From Carettochelys insculpta (Eukaryota > Chordata > Testudines > Carettochelyidae), in contig NC_134137.1 in assembly GCF_033958435.1 (NCBI RefSeq), positions 114,276,501 through 114,340,500 on the forward strand: a stretch of 64,000 nt of DNA, in the 5' to 3' direction. The translations under genes and the position numbers were made by a program. The notes beneath the pieces are model-generated. The model was not told the origin of the DNA, ran no database searches, and was given only the letters and a program-made list of their open reading frames with translations. Shown here piece by piece: positions 59,636-64,000 of this stretch (positions are counted from its first letter, which is position 1; every line of letters starts with the position of its first letter).

Positions 59636-60374
59636 GGCTATGTCTACACTAGTGCGATCTGTTGACAAAAGTTTCTGTCGGAAGATATCTTCCACCAAAA
59701 CTTCTGTGGACAGATCATGGCCAGACTTCCAAGAGGAGCAAAAGAGCAATCTGCTCTGTCAACACAGAGTGGCCGGACTGCCTGGCTGCTCTCTCAACAG
59801 AACAGCCAACTGGGACCACAGCCAACAGGGCTGCCTGGTGTCCCATAAGCCCTGTCTGTCAAGAGAGGGCCCCTCAGAGGCTGGGTCTGCACTAGAGTTT
59901 TGTCGATAGAAGGGGCCTTCTGTCAACATCACTTAGGGAGCATTTACACATTTAAAGCATTCTGTCAACAGAGTCTTGACAGAACTCTGCATTTTCCTCG
60001 ACAGTATTGTCCCTCAAAAATTTGAGGCATAACAATCTCTGGACAGAGTACTGTCGAAGGAGTGCAGCGTAGACATTTCTGTTGACAGAGAGGGCTTCCA
60101 CTTCCCACGCATCCCTCTTTGCCGAGCTGCCATTTCACTTGGTTTTGTCGAGATTTCCTTGTTGACAGTAACGTCTGTTGACAGATGCTTCTAGTGTAGA
60201 CATAGCCAGAATGTCGAGACTGGCTTTCCATTGAGGCATTTTGCCTCATGGGGGAGCAGCAGAGCACTGTCTACAGAAGTGCCACATTCTGTTGATTTAC
60301 TGTTGACAGGACGCCTTGGGAATGTGGATGCTCCATGGGTTTTGTCGACAAAGCTCTCTAGTGTAGACATAGCC
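59636..60374. mobile_element. PIF/Harbinger-type MITE with TTA duplication, outer element of a nested pair
   Basis: Left end GGCTATGTCTACACTAGTGC and right end, reversed, GGCTATGTCTACACTAGAGA, with the canonical Harbinger duplication TTA on both sides (59633..59635 and 60375..60377). Without the inner insertion it would be about 407 bases, close to the 453 of the copy at 48656, to which it is similar in the opposite orientation. TGTTGACA motifs throughout. Confidence 0.92.
59879..60207. mobile_element. MITE nested inside another MITE of the same group, AGA duplication
   Basis: Left end GGCTGGGTCTGCACTAGAGT and right end, reversed, GGCTATGTCTACACTAGAAG, flanked by AGA at 59876..59878 and 60208..60210. 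It interrupts the outer element at 59636..60374, showing at least two rounds of activity. The interior has TCTGTCAACA and TCTGTTGACA motifs but differs in sequence from the outer element. Confidence 0.9.
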
Positions 60375-60669
60375 TTAGTCAACAGAGCTGTGTATGTTGG
60401 ATACCTAAAATTAGTTGGTATGTTCACGTAGATGCAGTCTGGTCCTGACATCCCAGCTCATCAGTAATTGTCAGGGGAACATTCCTCTGGAGCTTGCTTA
60501 CATCAACTGCAGTTGAAACAGGGGAAGTCCACTATATTATCTCTGGTACTAACAGAGCATTTCATGCTGGCAAAATGGTTTCAGAAGATGGAGGAAATAA
60601 CCAGGGGAGCAGCTATTTTTCACATGTTTCTAATCAAATGGGAGGAATTAATTGTGAATCCAAAGATGT
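60375..60669. other. Short intergenic stretch
   Basis: No clear feature; may include the 5' flank of the following CR1. Confidence 0.3.
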
Positions 60670-61375
60670 AAGGCATCTGAAGTGAAAGTGATCATGAAAT
60701 TATGGGCTTCATAATTCTAAGTAAATACAGGAGTAAGACCAGCTGTATAAGGACAGTAGACTTCAATAAAAACAAACTAACAAACTCCAAGGACTGTTAG
60801 GTAAAGTATCATAGGACGAAAACTTTAGAGAAAAAGGAGTTCAGGAGAAAGGTAGTTTTTCAAAGGTGCAAGAACAAACTATCTTGACATGAAGGAAAGC
60901 TAAGAAGACTAGTTAGAGGCCAGTATGGTTCCATTAGGAGGTCTTTAATGGACCGAAAATAATAAAAAAATTAGAAAATCCTACAAAAAGTGGAAACATG
61001 GATGAAATGCTAAAGATGTGTGCAAAAATAGCACAAACATGTAGGGACAAAATCAGAAAGGATAAGGCACAACATGAGTTACACCTAGGAAAAGACATAA
61101 ATGGCAATAAGAAGAGGGTCTATAAATATACAAGGAGCAAGACAAAGATGATGGAGAATGTAAGTAATCTATTCAGTGGGGAAAGAGAGATAATAATGAA
61201 TAACATTGAGAAGACTTAGACATTTAATGCCTATTTTACTTCAGTTTTCACTAAAAATGTAAATTATGAGCAGATACTTAATCACAAGATGGAAAGAACA
61301 GAATCCAAAATAGGAGAAGAACAGATTAAAGACTATGTTGGTGAAACAGATACATTCAAGTGAACAGGGCCTGAA
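60670..61375 (+). pseudogene. CR1 LINE fragment (ORF2 linker region)
   Basis: Decayed coding sequence of the region between the CR1 endonuclease and reverse transcriptase, for example SDHEIMGFIILSKYR near the start, KKRVYKYTRSKTKMMENVSN (about 61115) and, at its end, TACATTCAAGTGAACAGGGC then CTGAAAAA (the CR1 KSTGPD motif). It stops there; a small later CR1 piece follows at 62287. Confidence 0.75.
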
Positions 61376-62286
61376 AAAGTGTACCGTAGTGTACATGCAG
61401 GTGTGAGATGTAAATTCATGTGATTGTACTGCCAAACTCTCGATCTTTGCTAACCATGGACAGCAAACTGTGAATGGGGGTGCAGCAATGGGAGAGGGGA
61501 ATGGTGTGCTAAAGGGACATTTGCTTTTCAGACTTTCACACAATGGCTGTGTCTACACTACCCCAAAACTTCGAAATGGCCATGCAAATGGCCATTTCAA
61601 AGTTTGCTAATGAAGCGCTGAATTACATATTCAGCACCTCATTAGAATGCCAGAAGCCACAGCACTACGAAATTGACGTGGCTTGCAGCCGCATGGCTCG
61701 TCCACATGGGGCTCCTTTTTGAAAGGATCCCAGCAACTTCGAAATCCCCTTATTCCTATCTGCTGGGGGATTTCGAAGTTGGTGGGGTCCTTTTGAAAAG
61801 GAGCCCCTTCTGGATGAGCCGCGTGGCTGCAAGCCGCATCAATTTCGTAGTGCTGTAACTGCCGGCATTCTAATGAGGTGCTGAATATGTATTTCAGTGC
61901 TTCATTAGTAAACTTCAAAATGGCCGTTTGCATGGCCATTTCGAAGTTTTGGGCTAGTGTAGACACAGCCAACAAGCTGAGAAACTGAGCTAATGGACAT
62001 TGCCCAATGTATGTTGGGTGAATATTTGCTTATAATTATATGCTTTTGAACTGTGATTGTGATATTCTCACAAATTAATGTTGGGTCCCCTGTTTCCCTT
62101 TTAATAAAAGTTTTATTTTGTTATTCATAGACTCTGTGCTTAAGAGTTGCAAAGTATTACCTCTTAGATGCACTCATGGACAGGGCTTTTATTGTGCCTG
62201 TACAGGATAGTATGCCATGCCAGCACCTCAGCAGTCCCAGCTGGGATCCCTGGACAGGTGGCGGGGGAAACACACCAGCCCCACAG
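61376..62286 (+). mobile_element. LTR-like sequence between CR1 pieces, itself carrying a MITE
   Basis: Starts TGTACCGTAGTGTACATGCA directly after CR1 sequence. It continues after the MITE with GCTGAGAAACTGAGCTAATG and TTAATAAAAGTTTTATTTTG (polyadenylation-like AATAAA), a layout typical of LTRs. No internal genes. The exact right end is not clear. Confidence 0.45.
61545..61970. mobile_element. Palindromic MITE, ATGCAAATG/TTCGAA family, second copy
   Basis: Left end GGCTGTGTCTACACTACCCC and right end, reversed, GGCTGTGTCTACACTAGCCC. The bordering triplets AAT and AAC differ by one base (an eroded duplication). Arms share AATGGCCATTT, TAATGAAGCGCTGAATTACA and CCTCATTAGAATGCC with 37226..37564, and the core again carries the GGCTTGCAGCCGCATGGCTC type inverted block. 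Confidence 0.88.
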
Positions 62287-62345
62287 CTGGGAGTACTGTG
62301 TTTAGTTCTAGGTTCCACACTTTAAGAAAGTTATGGACAACTTTT
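62287..62345 (+). mobile_element. Small CR1 LINE fragment
   Basis: GGAGTACTGTGTTTAGTTCT then CACACTTTAAGAAAGTTATG match the CR1 region coding [14 protein letters not shown] at 45483. It may be the far side of the CR1 at 60670..61375 with internal loss, or a separate copy. Confidence 0.65.
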
Positions 62346-63324
62346 TAGACCTTCTCACCAATGTTTCAGAAAAACTGTTATCTTTATCAATGTGTATGAT
62401 TGATATCCAGGGTTGGCTGTAGCCAGGGGAAGTAGATATTTAATATTATTCCTTACATTGTTGTTTTACTATCAACAGGAGAAAATGTATGAGGCAGCTT
62501 TTCCACCTTAATGGCACAGAGGAAAGTCTAATAACGGCGTTAACTGACTTTAACTTGCCTGAGGTTTCCTTAGGTCCTAGAAACCCCCACCGCCATTTAA
62601 TATTACCGTATCATTAGTTTTCTCTGGAGAAATAGTCTTCTCCTTAGCATATGTTCACTGTGCCTCAGGGGACAGATAACCTGGATTCATCACCAAATGT
62701 GGTCCACTGGTTGGATCATTAGCTTCCCCAGCCCAAGCATGGCCCATTTCATGTGACAAGACCACAGGTCCATGCTCCTTCTCAGTTCTTCTGGAGAAAG
62801 AATAGCTTCTTTCTTTCTGCTAAAGAGATAAACACATTTTGTTCTTTAAAATAGGCATGTCTGATAGATTCAATTCCTTATATTTAGTCATGTCAAGATT
62901 TTGATACTATTATTATAGAGCTTGGTAATATCTTCATTTTTGAATAACTGCCTGTTCTGTTTTGAGACAGAATGTAGACTATAAAATGACAGCTGCATAG
63001 TCCGTCTGCTTTAAAACCCTGGTATTTATCAACTGATGGAATACTTATATTAACACAACCCCATAAACAGAAATGTCATCCTTTGGGACCATACATTTCC
63101 TACTAACTCTCCTCCTGCTAACTCTCCCCAATATGTCTTTCTGGGTCTGTATATTTGTCTAGCTCAAGTAACTGCTGTCTTAAAATGTCTATTTTCAGCG
63201 GTCTTCTGCTTTCTGCCCCTTCCTTTTTTGCAGGTGGTAAGTACATTTAACCCCTGCAATGTTTTTATTCTGTTGTTTCTTCATTACTTGTGAAGAAACA
63301 TCTCATTCTATCATCCATTTATGT
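62346..63324. other. Intergenic, no gene seen
   Basis: AT-rich with no supported feature. Confidence 0.3.
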
Positions 63325-63800
63325 ATTTTAATAGAGATGAATACAAGGTAATGCATCTAGGAACAAAGAACGTAGGTTACACATTCAGGATGGAGGACTA
63401 TGTCTTGGAATTCAGTCACCCAGAAAAGGATTTAGGGGTTCTGGTAGATAATCAGTTGAACTTGAGCTTCCAGTACAATGCTGTAGCTAAGAGAGCTAAT
63501 TTAATGATATTGAGAGGAATATCAATCAGGAGCAGAGAGGTGCAGTTACCTCCCTCTATATTGGTGCTAGTAAGACTGCTACTGGAACATTACATCCAAT
63601 TATTGCTATCCAAATTGATGTTAAAAATCATAAACAGTTTTAATGGTGCTACCAGAACAACTCACAGTTTTGAAAACATGTCTTATAGTGAGACACTTAA
63701 CTCAGTCTACCCAGTTTCAATAAGAAATGGTTAAGAGGCGACTTGATGATGCTCTATAAGTACCTAAAGATTTCTGATCATAGATTCATTTTTATTACTG
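63325..63800 (+). pseudogene. CR1 LINE fragment (post-reverse-transcriptase region)
   Basis: One open frame to 63734 encodes NRDEYKVMHLGTKN, then FSHPEKDLGVLVDNQLNLSF, then NAVAKRANLMILRGISIRSR, the conserved CR1 segment after the catalytic FADD motif, and a degraded LLLEHYIQ to SETLN part. Nearby sequence (CGACTTGATGATGCTCTATA) extends the similarity to about 63800. No catalytic domain remains. Confidence 0.85.
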
Positions 63801-64000
63801 CCAAACCCCACAAAAATGTTGAATGGTAGCATAGTGATGCTTGGGGGGCCACACTCAACCCCTGGCATGCCCTCCCCTTCGCTCACTGCTTCTGTTGCCG
63901 CCCCTCCCCCCAGGGTGATGCACCCTGAGAGCAGCACTCTCAATAATCCTAAAACACACTGCTCCAGGGAAGGGAGGGATTACCCTGAATGCACCAGAAG
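63801..64000. other. Right edge of window, no gene seen
   Basis: GC-rich tail with CCTCCCCCCAG. May be the start of another repeat cut by the window edge. Confidence 0.3.

Overview
The window looks like nuclear DNA from a reptile, most probably a turtle. It has vertebrate split genes, two CpG islands, and a repeat set typical of turtles and crocodilians: CR1 LINE fragments, a tRNA-type 'Cry'-like SINE, palindromic PIF/Harbinger-type MITEs, hAT and pogo/Tigger-like short elements, and LTR pieces. No bacterial, plasmid or phage features were seen.

Only two protein-coding genes can be supported, both read on the minus strand (right to left). At the left, 5513..5640 is the first coding exon of EFNB2 (ephrin-B2), inside a CpG island. 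The 5.5 kb to its left is intron 1, and the remaining EFNB2 exons lie outside the window. From 26194 down to 16225 lies a complete four-exon ARGLU1 gene, which reconstructs to a 274-residue protein with consistent splice sites and phases. Its promoter is a second CpG island with a ZNF143/STAF-like site and a YY1-like site. EFNB2 and ARGLU1 adjacent on one strand matches the human 13q33 arrangement. ARGLU1 intron 2, known in vertebrates to hold an ultraconserved element controlling splicing, shows here a candidate 43-nt stop-containing (poison) exon and a 47-codon open read-through from exon 2.

From 26.8 kb to the right edge I find no host gene. This stretch is a graveyard of mobile elements, many nested: a SINE split by an antisense LINE C-terminal fragment (27-28 kb), a Tigger-like element (30.3-31.0 kb), a CR1 split by a MITE (34.5-36.2 kb), two adjoining LTR-like blocks with a 50-bp tandem repeat followed by a CR1 with recognisable reverse transcriptase motifs (43.2-46.0 kb), a broken Harbinger transposase (46.5-47.4 kb), a SINE carrying a small piece of that transposase (49.7-49.9 kb), a TA-flanked TIR element (51.7-52.5 kb), an LTR-like block beside a hAT-type element (54.3-55.7 kb), a MITE inside a MITE (59.6-60.4 kb), and an LTR carrying a MITE between CR1 pieces (60.7-62.3 kb).

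The most coherent signal beyond the two genes is a set of non-autonomous elements with very different interiors but the same ends (GGCTAYGTCTACACTAG) and 3-bp target duplications, lying in the same window as a decayed Harbinger transposase that could have been related to their mobiliser. I did not find evidence of a wholly new biological system.
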